This document shows, one piece after another, positions 8,343-15,998 of a stretch of 64,000 nucleotides of DNA (positions are counted from its first letter, which is position 1; every line of letters starts with the position of its first letter). Below the pieces are notes generated by a model. That model saw only the letters and a program-made list of their open reading frames with translations. It was not told the DNA's origin and searched no databases. The DNA lies in the NCBI RefSeq assembly GCF_900313025.1, contig NZ_OMPQ01000015.1, positions 9,775 through 73,774 of the forward strand. The letters are read 5' to 3'. The position numbers and the translations under genes were made by a program. Source of the stretch: Pseudophaeobacter sp. EL27. GTDB taxonomy: Bacteria > Pseudomonadota > Alphaproteobacteria > Rhodobacterales > Rhodobacteraceae.

Positions 8343-10492
8343 GCGTGGATATCACCCCTGATCAGGAATGGTGGTCTGCAGAGCAGATTGCCGAGGCGCG
8401 CTTTCCTGGTCTGCCTGGAACGGCGCGAGGCGTGAACATCTTCGCCATGCGCGAAGGCTGGCGCGGTGCACCAGGCGCGATCATGCGCAAGCCCGGGCGC
8501 GGCGGTGGTTTGTTTTATCACTGGTCCGTGCTGCCCTTTAATGCCCGTTTAAAGCTGATTGAACGGGACGCAGAACGTAAAGCAGAGCACCCAGAGGAGT
8601 GTCTTGACCGTGGTCGGGCCTGGGCGGAATACGAGAGCACCAGCCAGAAGGCAAAAGACGCGGCTGCAGAGCGCCTGGATGCGCTCAACAAAGTAGAGCT
8701 CCTGCACCTGAGCGGTGCGACCCATGTCGTGGCTGTTGAAGTGATCGCAAAGGAAAAAGACGTCAGTGCCCGCACAGTCTACAACTGGCTGGCAATGGTT
8801 GAAGGCGTAGCAGATGCGGACCGCCTGGCCTATCTGGCTCCTCGCCCACCGAAGAAGCGGGTCAAGAAAGAAGACCGTGCACAGTACCTCCCCTTTATGG
8901 ATTGGCTGCAAAGCGCCTTTCTGCGCCTGGAACAGCCTACATTTGCGCAGAGCTATCGGGCAGCTACCCGGGAAGCAAAGCGACAGGGTTGGGACTACCC
9001 CATCCTGAAGACCGCCAAACGTTGGGTGGACGCTGAGGTGCCCCGCACCACGCAGGTGTTCAAGCGCCAGGGCATGAATGGCCTCATGCGCTGCTTCCCG
9101 GCGCAGACCCGCGACCGGTCTTCCCTATCGGCCCTGGAAGCGGTCAATGCCGACTGTCACAAGATCGATGTCTTTGTGAAGTGGCCAGATGGCACCATCA
9201 ACAGACCCCAGATCGTGGTGTTCCAGGACCTCTACTCAAACAAGTTCCTGTCCTGGCGGGTTGATCACGACCCCAACAAGGTCATGGTAATGGCCGCCTT
9301 TGGTGAGATGGTAGACAAATGGGGCATTCCCAAACGCTGCCTGTTTGATAATGGCCATGAGTTTGCCAACAAGTGGATGACCGCTGGCACGCCAACCCGG
9401 TTCCGCTTCAAGGTTCGCGAAACTGATCCAGTTGGTGTGCTGCCGCTCCTGGGCATTAAGATGCATTGGGCCACGCCAGCTCATGGGCAGGCAAAGCCGA
9501 TTGAGCGGGGCTTTCGCGACATTGCCAGCGACGTGGCAAAGGATCCGCGTTTTGCCGGTGCCTACGTTGGCAATCGACCCGAAGCAAAGCCGGAGAACTA
9601 CGGCAGTCGTGCCATCCCGCTGGAAGAGTTTCTTGAGATTCTGGAAGAGGGCTTTGAAGAGCACAATGCCCGTCTTGGGCGGCGGTCTGACACTGCAAAT
9701 GGCCGTTCCTTTGATGAGACCTTTGCGGAGAGCTACGCCAATGCCACGCGCCCAAGGGCAACAGAAGAACAGCGCAATCTATGGCTCATGGGGCAAGACA
9801 CCAAGAAACTGCACAAACAAAACGGCAGCCTCACCTTCCACAAGAACATCTATCACTGTGCCTGGATGAGCCAGGAAGCGAACAAGAATGTAGTTGTCCG
9901 CTTTGACCCTGAAGATCTGCACAGCGGCGTGCATATCTACGCGCCCACAGGCGAATACATGGGCTTTGCTGAATGTCAGCAAAAGATCGGCTTCTTTAGC
10001 CATGAAGACGCAAGAGCCACGGCCAAGAAGAAGCGCGCAATTGTGAAGGCAGAGAAGAAACTGGCAGAGCTGCACGCGCCGGTTTCTCCGGAACAGCTTG
10101 CAGAGGACCTGCGACAGACCCGCGCGCAAACCAAGGTCACGCCCCTGGTAGAGGCCAAAGTCGTGTCGCCGGTCTTTGCCAACCGGGTATCCGCCTCCAA
10201 CTTCCGGGACCACAACTCCCCAGCAGCCGAGGCCGCACAGGATGCCCTCATTTTTGAGATGAGCACGGCCAAACAGAGACGCAAACCAAAACCCGCATCA
10301 ACGGAGAAGTTCGCAGTGGCGAAAGATCCGGATGCGCGCTTCCACCAGGCGCTGGAAATCCAGGAACGGCAACGCGCGGGAGAAGTAGTTGGTGAACGCG
10401 AAGCCAGCTGGCTGGACGGGTATCAGACCCACCCGGAATTTGAGGCTCGCATTGAGCTTCACAAGAGCTTCGGCGGCAACGACGCCGGGTAG
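8339..10492 (+). CDS. Mu-type transposase A (DDE)
   Basis: The 717-residue protein is the strand-transferase of a Mu-like transposable phage. The N-terminal Mu DNA-binding domain is visible (WWSAEQIAEARFPGLPGTARG, then GWRGAPGAIMRKPGRGGGL), followed by an integrase-type catalytic core. The DDE residues fall at D272 (NADCHKID), D337 (FDNGHEFANK) and E389 (AKPIERGF), close to Mu's D269, D336 and E392. A beta-barrel Mu C-terminal region (NIYHCAWM, VVVRFDPEDL) and a charged tail follow. Length is close to MuA (663 aa). It starts inside the preceding stop (ATGA) and is followed by gene B, so the catalytic module looks intact. Confidence 0.93.
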   Translation: MSVDITPDQEWWSAEQIAEARFPGLPGTARGVNIFAMREGWRGAPGAIMRKPGRGGGLFYHWSVLPFNARLKLIERDAERKAEHPEECLDRGRAWAEYESTSQKAKDAAAERLDALNKVELLHLSGATHVVAVEVIAKEKDVSARTVYNWLAMVEGVADADRLAYLAPRPPKKRVKKEDRAQYLPFMDWLQSAFLRLEQPTFAQSYRAATREAKRQGWDYPILKTAKRWVDAEVPRTTQVFKRQGMNGLMRCFPAQTRDRSSLSALEAVNADCHKIDVFVKWPDGTINRPQIVVFQDLYSNKFLSWRVDHDPNKVMVMAAFGEMVDKWGIPKRCLFDNGHEFANKWMTAGTPTRFRFKVRETDPVGVLPLLGIKMHWATPAHGQAKPIERGFRDIASDVAKDPRFAGAYVGNRPEAKPENYGSRAIPLEEFLEILEEGFEEHNARLGRRSDTANGRSFDETFAESYANATRPRATEEQRNLWLMGQDTKKLHKQNGSLTFHKNIYHCAWMSQEANKNVVVRFDPEDLHSGVHIYAPTGEYMGFAECQQKIGFFSHEDARATAKKKRAIVKAEKKLAELHAPVSPEQLAEDLRQTRAQTKVTPLVEAKVVSPVFANRVSASNFRDHNSPAAEAAQDALIFEMSTAKQRRKPKPASTEKFAVAKDPDARFHQALEIQERQRAGEVVGEREASWLDGYQTHPEFEARIELHKSFGGNDAG

Positions 10493-10509
10493 AAAATCAA
10501 AAAGAAGAA

Positions 10510-10542
10510 GCCGTCGCCTGGCTTGGACCCCGTGGCGACGGC
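10510..10542 (+). other. Hairpin between transposase A and ATPase B genes
   Basis: GCCGTCGCC (10510-10518) and GGCGACGGC (10534-10542) form a perfect nine-base stem with a 15-base loop. No U-tract follows, so it may modulate A/B expression rather than terminate. Confidence 0.5.
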
Positions 10543-10564
10543 AACCGATGGAATAGGAGCGAGC

Positions 10565-11308
10565 ATGTCACAGCAGATGGAAATCGGCAACAGCGTCCAA
10601 CCCCTGACCAATGTGGCGGCGATGGCCACTTTGGTGAAGGAGTTGCAGGGCCGGACCTTTGGAATGCCGGGTCTTGGGGTGTTTTATGGCTATCCCGGCT
10701 ATGGCAAGACCTTCGGCGCGATCTACTGCGCCACCACTTTTGACGTCATTCACATCTCCATGCAGGGGGATTGGACCAAGAAGACCTTCCTGGAACGTCT
10801 CTTGATGGAGCTCGGTGTGCCACCAAAGCGCACTATCCCGGATATGGTGTCGCAGGCCTGCGAAGAGCTGGCCATCGACGGACGCACCTTGATTGTCGAC
10901 GAGTCTGATTATGCCTTCCGGCGCGGCATCATTGAGCTGATCCGCGATCTGCACGACGGCTCTGACACCCCCATTGTCATGATCGGCATGGAGGAGTTTC
11001 CACAGAAGCTCCAGAAGTACGAGCTGATCCATAGCCGCGTGATGTCCTGGGCCGCTGCCGAGCCTGCCATCCTGCGCGATGCCAAGTTGTTGGCATCCGT
11101 CTATGCAGAAGGCGTGGAGATCAGCGAGGATCTTTTAGATGCAATCATGGTCCGCAACACCGGCAATGTGCGCCGCATGGTGGTCGACATTGCCCAGGTG
11201 AAAAGCGAAGCCCTGGCGCAGGGCGTGGATGCAATGTCGCTGGAGGATTGGGGCGGGCTTCAGTTCCGCCGCAAGGATGCGCCGTCTCCGCGCCGGGGGC
11301 TGAAGTAA
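10565..11308 (+). CDS. Mu B-like AAA+ target-selection ATPase
   Basis: This 247-residue ATPase (ATG at 10565 after AGGAGCG) has Walker A GYPGYGKT with K48 and Walker B TLIVDESD. In Mu, B binds ATP and DNA, picks target sites away from the element (target immunity) and stimulates transposase A. No N-terminal helix-turn-helix like that of MuB is obvious; the product is shorter than MuB (312 aa) and close to the IstB/TniB-like size common in alphaproteobacterial Mu-like phages. It lies directly after A and its stop overlaps the next ATG. Confidence 0.9.
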   Translation: MSQQMEIGNSVQPLTNVAAMATLVKELQGRTFGMPGLGVFYGYPGYGKTFGAIYCATTFDVIHISMQGDWTKKTFLERLLMELGVPPKRTIPDMVSQACEELAIDGRTLIVDESDYAFRRGIIELIRDLHDGSDTPIVMIGMEEFPQKLQKYELIHSRVMSWAAAEPAILRDAKLLASVYAEGVEISEDLLDAIMVRNTGNVRRMVVDIAQVKSEALAQGVDAMSLEDWGGLQFRRKDAPSPRRGLK

Positions 11309-12117
11309 TGGCCACCATGTCTAACAGGCCTCGCACGCCACGCGATCCCTCCGAGCAGAAGATCCTGGAGTATATCTGCGCCCAAGAGCGCTTCACCTAC
11401 TCAGATGTAGCTGAGCATTGCGACACAAGTAGCTGGGCAAGGAGGATTTTCCTGAAGGAGCTGCAACGTCAGGGCATAATTAAGCCCTGCGCGCGTGAAG
11501 GTAAGGTCCAGTATTTTGCGGTTATCCGAGGAAATGGCCAACCACCTCAGTCGCTCATTGAGCTTCCCCCGATCCAACCCAATGGCGCAGAAGAAAAAGC
11601 CATTTGGGCCTATATCCACGATCACGCCTACTTCACCTTTGAGGACATAGCACGGGTCTGCGTTGTCGGAGCCGTCCGCACCCGGTTTATGGGACGGCTG
11701 CGCAAGCACGGCATCATTCGCGAATGGAGCCGCAGCCAGGGCAAAATCTTCTACACGGCTAAACAGCCTGAAGACCTCAGGGACCAGGCCAAGGCCGAGC
11801 GTACATCGGATGAAGGCGCGATCTGGACCGCCATTCGCCATCAAAAGAAGTTCCGCCCCGTTGATCTCTTTGCAGCTCTCTCCCCTGCCCGCCCTGACAT
11901 CACCCAGGGTGATATTCTGAACTACTGCCGGATCCTTCGCACTTCGGGGTATCTGCGCGCAAGCGCCCGCACCCGAAGCCGCAAGATGGGCCCTGAGACT
12001 TCCCTTATTCTCACCCGAAACACCGGTCCTTTGCCGCCTCAGCAAAGGCGCATGACCGTCGTCATCGACAGCAATGAGGATAAGATCATCTACGCCTCCG
12101 GAGGCCGCCTTCAATGA
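11308..12117 (+). CDS. Phage protein with tandem winged-helix-like domains
   Basis: This 269-residue protein starts at the ATG at 11308, which overlaps the stop of the B gene. Three similar units are visible: EQKILEYICAQERFTYSDVA, EKAIWAYIHDHAYFTFEDIA and EGAIWTAIRHQKKFRPVDLF. Each is followed by LRKHGII-type text typical of winged-helix wings. It probably binds DNA as a regulator of the early region (inference). No named family was recognised. Confidence 0.7.
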   Translation: MATMSNRPRTPRDPSEQKILEYICAQERFTYSDVAEHCDTSSWARRIFLKELQRQGIIKPCAREGKVQYFAVIRGNGQPPQSLIELPPIQPNGAEEKAIWAYIHDHAYFTFEDIARVCVVGAVRTRFMGRLRKHGIIREWSRSQGKIFYTAKQPEDLRDQAKAERTSDEGAIWTAIRHQKKFRPVDLFAALSPARPDITQGDILNYCRILRTSGYLRASARTRSRKMGPETSLILTRNTGPLPPQQRRMTVVIDSNEDKIIYASGGRLQ

Positions 12118-12491
12118 GCAGCGATAGAGAAGTGATTGCGCTGGACGCCTGGGGCGACACCCTGCCCGACTGGATCACCGTGCTGGTACAGGAATGCGAC
12201 CGGTCATCGCAGAACGCCGTAGCCCAAAAGATCGCCTTCAGCCCGGCCGTGGTCAGTCAGGCCATCCGCAACCGCTACAGCGGAAACATGCGCAGCATTG
12301 AAAGCCGGGTGCGGGAGGTCTTCATGAGTGCCCCGGTTCTTTGCCCCGCTCTGAAAACCAAGATCGAGAGTGCTGTCTGCCTGCAATACCGCCGCCGCGC
12401 TGAGACCTGGACCCATGGCAGCCCCTTCCGGGTCAAAATGATCCGTGCCTGCCGGGCCTGCCCCAAGTTCAACAAGAGTGATGAAGAATGA
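12114..12491 (+). CDS. Phage HTH protein with conserved cysteines
   Basis: This 125-residue protein overlaps the previous gene by ATGA. Its N-terminal half has helix-turn-helix character (QNAVAQKIAFSPAVVSQAIRNRYSG), and the C-terminal half carries four cysteines (CPALKTKIESAVC, then CRACP), compatible with a small metal-binding module. Similar short regulators occur in the early region of alphaproteobacterial Mu-like phages (from memory). Confidence 0.65.
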   Translation: MSSDREVIALDAWGDTLPDWITVLVQECDRSSQNAVAQKIAFSPAVVSQAIRNRYSGNMRSIESRVREVFMSAPVLCPALKTKIESAVCLQYRRRAETWTHGSPFRVKMIRACRACPKFNKSDEE

Positions 12492-12565
12492 CCCTGCCCC
12501 CCAAAACCAAGTTTGCCATCTGGCTCCGCAGACTAGCCGACCGGCTGGATCCCACCGGAGCCTGA
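12488..12565 (+). CDS. 25-residue coupled mini-protein
   Basis: An ATG overlapping the upstream stop (ATGA) opens a 25-codon frame reading MTLPPKTKF followed by the amphipathic WLRRLADRLDP, ending in TGA. Tight coupling favours translation, but length and composition give little support. Confidence 0.35.
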   Translation: MTLPPKTKFAIWLRRLADRLDPTGA

Positions 12566-12612
12566 CACCCCCGCGCGACCTGCGCACAACCCACCAGAAG
12601 GAACACAACACC

Positions 12613-12900
12613 ATGTCAAAGAAGATCACCAAACAGGACCTGATCCGCAGCATTGCAGAAGAGCTGGGCCAGACCCAGGAAGCCGTTGGCGCAACAATCG
12701 ACGCCCTCATTGGTCAGATCACCAATGCCGCTGTGGCCAGCCAGGAAGTCACGCTGCATGGCTTTGGCACTTTCAAGCGGTCTGAGCGCGCAGCGCGCGC
12801 AGGGCGCAACCCCGCAACAGGTGTCTCCATCCAGATCGAAGCGTCTTCTTCGCTTGGCTTCAAGCCCGCCAAGGCCGTGAAAGACAAGCTGAACTCCTGA
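12613..12900 (+). CDS. HU family DNA-binding protein
   Basis: This is a 95-residue HU/IHF-like protein. It has the family's N-terminal helices (KQDLIRSIAEELGQ), HGFGTFKRSERAARAGRNP for the core and arm base, and IEASSSLGFKPAKAVKD for the C-terminal helix. HU assists Mu transpososome assembly, so a phage-encoded copy within the early operon fits this role. An AGAAGGAACAC stretch precedes the ATG. Confidence 0.9.
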   Translation: MSKKITKQDLIRSIAEELGQTQEAVGATIDALIGQITNAAVASQEVTLHGFGTFKRSERAARAGRNPATGVSIQIEASSSLGFKPAKAVKDKLNS

Positions 12901-12994
12901 CCCAAGCGAAACCCGTCCGGCCTAGCCGGGCGTGGTCACCAGGGCGTGGCGGCCCTGATCTGATGAGCAGCCAAGCACCGGAAAGGATACAGAC

Positions 12995-13156
12995 ATGGCA
13001 TCATTCATTCTCGGGGTAGTCCTCTTGGTTGTCGGCGCTTTTCTAGCCGCAGTCGAAGCCCGAGCCTGCGCGTATGAGCGCAAAAACATCGGCCCCGTTC
13101 TGGCGCTGGTCGGCGTCGGTTTCCTGGTCGGCGCAGGTATCGACACTCTTTTCTAA
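12995..13156 (+). CDS. 53-residue two-helix membrane protein
   Basis: From the ATG at 12995 (ribosome site GGAAAGGAT) the product has two hydrophobic segments, FILGVVLLVVGAFLAAV and GPVLALVGVGFLVGAGI, joined by a charged loop. It could be a holin-like or small inner-membrane phage protein; nothing distinguishes these. A 19-bp tandem duplication starts at its stop codon. Confidence 0.55.
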   Translation: MASFILGVVLLVVGAFLAAVEARACAYERKNIGPVLALVGVGFLVGAGIDTLF

Positions 13157-13189
13157 AGCTTCCTCCCTCCTCTAAAGCTTCCTCCCTCC
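13152..13189 (+). repeat. Exact 19-bp tandem duplication
   Basis: TCTAAAGCTTCCTCCCTCC occurs twice head to tail (13152-13170 and 13171-13189). It spans the stop of the small membrane gene and the leader of the DUF3164 gene, the kind of short duplication produced by replication slippage. Confidence 0.9.
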
Positions 13190-13212
13190 CCCAAATTTGA
13201 AAGAAACCACTC

Positions 13213-13890
13213 ATGACCAACGCCCAGAATCCGACTCCTGAAACGGCATTCATGCCCGCAAAAATCCCAGATGGGATTGTCGAAGTAGACGGCAAGAATT
13301 ACCGCACCAACGCCAAAGGGTCTCTGGTGCCCGTTGAGCTGGTCAAAGCGCAAGACGCGCTCCAGGACGAAACCGTCCGCAAGATGATTGGACATGGGAA
13401 GGCCTTGAGCGAGCAGATTGCCCGGTTCAAAGCCCACACCTTCAACGATATAGGCGCCTTTGAAGCGCTTCTGGCCCAGCAATACGAGGCCAAAATCGGT
13501 GGCAAAAAAGGCAACAAAACCCTGTTCAGCTATGACGGTCTGTACAAAGTCCAGGTGCAGATCGCTGAGGCCTTTGACTTTGGTCCGGAATTACAGATCG
13601 CCAAAGAGCTGGTTGACGAGTGCCTGAATGAGTGGGCCGCTGACTCTGGACCCGAGCTCCGCGCTATCGTGACCAAAGCCTTCAACACTGACAAGGAAGG
13701 CCAGATCAACCGCTCTGAGATCTTCATGCTCCTGAACCTGGACATCTCTGATGAGCGCTGGAAGCGGGCGATGCAGGCAATCCGCGACGCTATGCGCGTG
13801 GTCGGTTCCAAAACCTATGTCCGGTTTTATGAGCGCCCCTCCCAGACCGCTGCCTGGGAAGCCATCACCATTGATCTCTCAAAGGCATAG
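13213..13890 (+). CDS. DUF3164 family phage protein
   Basis: This 225-residue protein matches the DUF3164 family of Mu-like phages, with the conserved start PDGIVEVDGKNYRTNAKGSLVP, the middle LFSYDGLYKVQVQIAE, and the C-terminal half with INRSEIFMLLNLDI and DERWKRAMQAI. The family is a hallmark of the early region of Mu relatives and its function is unknown. Start at the ATG at 13213. Confidence 0.85.
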   Translation: MTNAQNPTPETAFMPAKIPDGIVEVDGKNYRTNAKGSLVPVELVKAQDALQDETVRKMIGHGKALSEQIARFKAHTFNDIGAFEALLAQQYEAKIGGKKGNKTLFSYDGLYKVQVQIAEAFDFGPELQIAKELVDECLNEWAADSGPELRAIVTKAFNTDKEGQINRSEIFMLLNLDISDERWKRAMQAIRDAMRVVGSKTYVRFYERPSQTAAWEAITIDLSKA

Positions 13891-13902
13891 GAGGCGGTCG
13901 TC

Positions 13903-14160
13903 ATGGCGATGTCAGAAGATCAGATCCGCGAGGCAATGCGGAAGAGCTTCAGCTCTTACACCACCAAGATGCGGCGGGCCTCCTTGGTGCTGGGCAGCAA
14001 CCTGTCGGTTCTCAAAGGGGAAGCAGATCTGGCAAAGCTCGAGGGCGATGCCTTTGGCAAGATTGCCCGCGAGGAAATGAGCGCCGCAGACCAACGCATG
14101 GCGGCGGATGCGGCGACCTTCCACCCGGCCGTCCCCTTTATCAACGAGGTGTCCGGATGA
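13903..14160 (+). CDS. Small helical phage protein
   Basis: This is an 85-residue hydrophilic, mainly helical protein located between DUF3164 and GemA and overlapping the GemA start by ATGA. An AGGAGGCGGTC ribosome site precedes it. I recognise no family. Confidence 0.65.
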   Translation: MAMSEDQIREAMRKSFSSYTTKMRRASLVLGSNLSVLKGEADLAKLEGDAFGKIAREEMSAADQRMAADAATFHPAVPFINEVSG

Positions 14161-14609
14161 GCCGCGCCCTGCAACGCAAGATCCACGTTGGCTGCCGTGA
14201 GCTTGGCCTGAACAGTGACGCACGGCGGGAGTTGCAACTTGTCGTCACCGGCAAGGCCTCCATGACAGATATGACCGAGGCAGACTTAAACGCTGTTTTA
14301 AACCGCCTTAAACAGGATGGCTTCAAAGCCAGCTCCAGCTCCAAGAAACACGCAAAGGCTTCGCGCCCCGATCTGCGCCTGGTCCATGTACTTTGGCGCA
14401 AACTCGGCGAAGCTGGCCAGCTCCGGGATGCAAGCCGCAACGGCTTAAACAAGTTCATCCGCGCCCGGTTTGAAAAGACCTGGCAGAACGTGCCCGCAGA
14501 TGTGGACATGATGCGAGACCACTCCGAGATCGACCAGGTCATTCAGGCTCTCAAAAGCTGGGGCCAGCGCGTCAATATCGACTTTGACTGGTCGGATCAT
14601 CGCAGATGA
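14157..14609 (+). CDS. gemA: GemA-like protein (DUF1018)
   Basis: This 150-residue protein matches the GemA/gp16 family: an N-terminal segment with RALQRKIHVGCRELGLNSDARRE, LVVTGKASMTDMTEADLNAVL, and a C-terminal LRLVHVLWRKLGEAGQLRDASR with LNKFIRARF. In Mu, GemA modulates host gene expression and DNA supercoiling late in the early phase. It overlaps both neighbours by four bases, fitting the canonical gemA-mor order. Confidence 0.85.
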   Translation: MSRALQRKIHVGCRELGLNSDARRELQLVVTGKASMTDMTEADLNAVLNRLKQDGFKASSSSKKHAKASRPDLRLVHVLWRKLGEAGQLRDASRNGLNKFIRARFEKTWQNVPADVDMMRDHSEIDQVIQALKSWGQRVNIDFDWSDHRR

Positions 14610-15001
14610 GCGGTGAGTTCAAACCATATCTCCCAGGTGTTCTGGCCCTGATCGCTGATAACATCAGTGTTGAGCTCGCCGTCCGCCTTGCCAAGCAGCG
14701 TGGCGGGCGTGAAGTCTATATCGCCAAGAACCCTGCCCCCGGCAGCTCAATTTCCAAAATCGTGGGGCAAGCCAATGCACAAAAGCTCTACAAACTGCTG
14801 GGCAGCGGCAAGATGCTGGTGCCTGCCGGAAACATCAGCGGCCAAACCGGACGCCGCCAGCGGATTGCCATGCTCCTGGACCAGGGCCTGAGCCATTCGC
14901 GCATTGCAGCCGAAGTGGACGTCCACGTCCGCACTGTGGAACGCGTATCCGCCGAGCTGCGCTCCCCAAGGGAACAGCGGCAATCAGATCTGTTCCTCTA
15001 G
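14606..15001 (+). CDS. Mor/C-family transcriptional activator (middle regulator)
   Basis: This is a 131-residue protein with the Mor family layout: an N-terminal dimerisation region (LALIADNISVELAVRLAKQRGGREVYI) and a C-terminal helix-turn-helix (RRQRIAMLLDQGLSHSRIAAEVDVHVRTVERV). Mor proteins activate the phage middle promoter. It directly follows GemA and overlaps it by four bases, as in Mu. Confidence 0.8.
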   Translation: MSGEFKPYLPGVLALIADNISVELAVRLAKQRGGREVYIAKNPAPGSSISKIVGQANAQKLYKLLGSGKMLVPAGNISGQTGRRQRIAMLLDQGLSHSRIAAEVDVHVRTVERVSAELRSPREQRQSDLFL

Positions 15002-15344
15002 ATCCTGTTCGACCAACTGGTGGCAGATAGAAAAAGCTCTCCTCACCTGGATCTCCATTGATCATTTTTGGCTGAATTTTGCCCAATCCGCCCTCCTCAC
15101 CCCCGCCAGCTGAAAATCGCAGCGTGGGAGTGTTCTGAGGATCGCCGTTAAATACCACTTAAACGGGGTACAGACGCGCTTGTGGAAATTTCCGACCCGG
15201 AGTAGCGTTCAGCCGAAAACAGCGCTCAGCGGCCCGCAAATCGAGCCACGCAGATCTCCCAAAATTCTCAACTGATGCGTTTTGAGCGACCTCCCGACAC
15301 GTGACAGGGAATTATCTGCCGACCGATGTCGGCATCACAGTCAC
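15002..15344 (+). other. Non-coding gap between the two Mor-like genes, with inverted repeat
   Basis: No convincing gene is visible in these 343 bases. A perfect inverted repeat, GCCGAC-CGAT-GTCGGC (15318-15333), sits 11 bases before the second Mor-like gene and could be an operator. The position, between a Mor-like and a second Mor/C-like gene, matches where Mu has its middle promoter, which Mor activates. Confidence 0.45.
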
Positions 15345-15758
15345 ATGACAGATACAAAACCAAACCTCCTCACCTGTGACGAAATGATCGATCTCGGGAT
15401 GAACGTACCAGAAATGCTGGAAGACCTGGAAGATCACCTAGGTCCGGAGGCCGTCTGGAAACTGACAAGCCTTTTTGGCGGTATTGAGGCCTACATCCCT
15501 CACCCGCATAAGAAGGCGCAATCACTTGCAGCCCAGCAACTTGGTGATCCAATCACAGATTGGATCTACAAAACCTATGGCGCAGGCCGGATCAACATCC
15601 CGCTGGGGCCACAATCAAGCCGGGCAGTGAAAATGGCAGCGTTCCGGGTGGCCCTGCTCAGCGGCAAATCGCAACGGATCATCGCTCAGTCTCTCGGCTG
15701 CAGCATACGCACCGTGGAGCGCGCAAAGCGCGAGCTGGTAGACGCAGGGTTTCTGTAA
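15345..15758 (+). CDS. Second Mor/C-family activator (C-like)
   Basis: This 137-residue protein resembles the preceding Mor-like protein in layout. It has an N-terminal acidic region (MLEDLEDHLGPEAVWKL), a middle segment INIPLGPQSSRAVKMAAFRVALLSG and a C-terminal helix-turn-helix (SQRIIAQSLGCSIRTVERAKREL). In Mu the activators Mor and C are relatives, and Mor drives expression of C, which turns on the late genes. This gene is therefore a candidate C. No phage late genes follow it; the next gene is a DUF2235 hydrolase. The start at 15345 lacks a strong ribosome site; the frame is open from 15282. Confidence 0.7.
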   Translation: MTDTKPNLLTCDEMIDLGMNVPEMLEDLEDHLGPEAVWKLTSLFGGIEAYIPHPHKKAQSLAAQQLGDPITDWIYKTYGAGRINIPLGPQSSRAVKMAAFRVALLSGKSQRIIAQSLGCSIRTVERAKRELVDAGFL

Positions 15759-15998
15759 GGAACTTGGGGTTTGGGGGGCTGCAGTCTAGAAGGTCTCCAA
15801 GACCGCTCCATGACCTTTGCCCGATCTCAATCCGCCAGGGGCAGTATTCGAGGGACCAGCCTACCCCTATTGCAAGGTATTATTTGCCCTTGGCAAAGTG
15901 CACTCTTCGGTGGAACATGTCTGCATTGATTTACGACCTTTTGATGAGCGATAGCGCTCTTCGTTCGCTCAGATGTATTTGCAGGAGGCTCGACTGCC

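Noticed and set aside
5837-15758. Complete Mu-like prophage
   Set aside because: No lysis, portal, capsid, tape-measure or tail genes follow the activators up to 26.9 kb.
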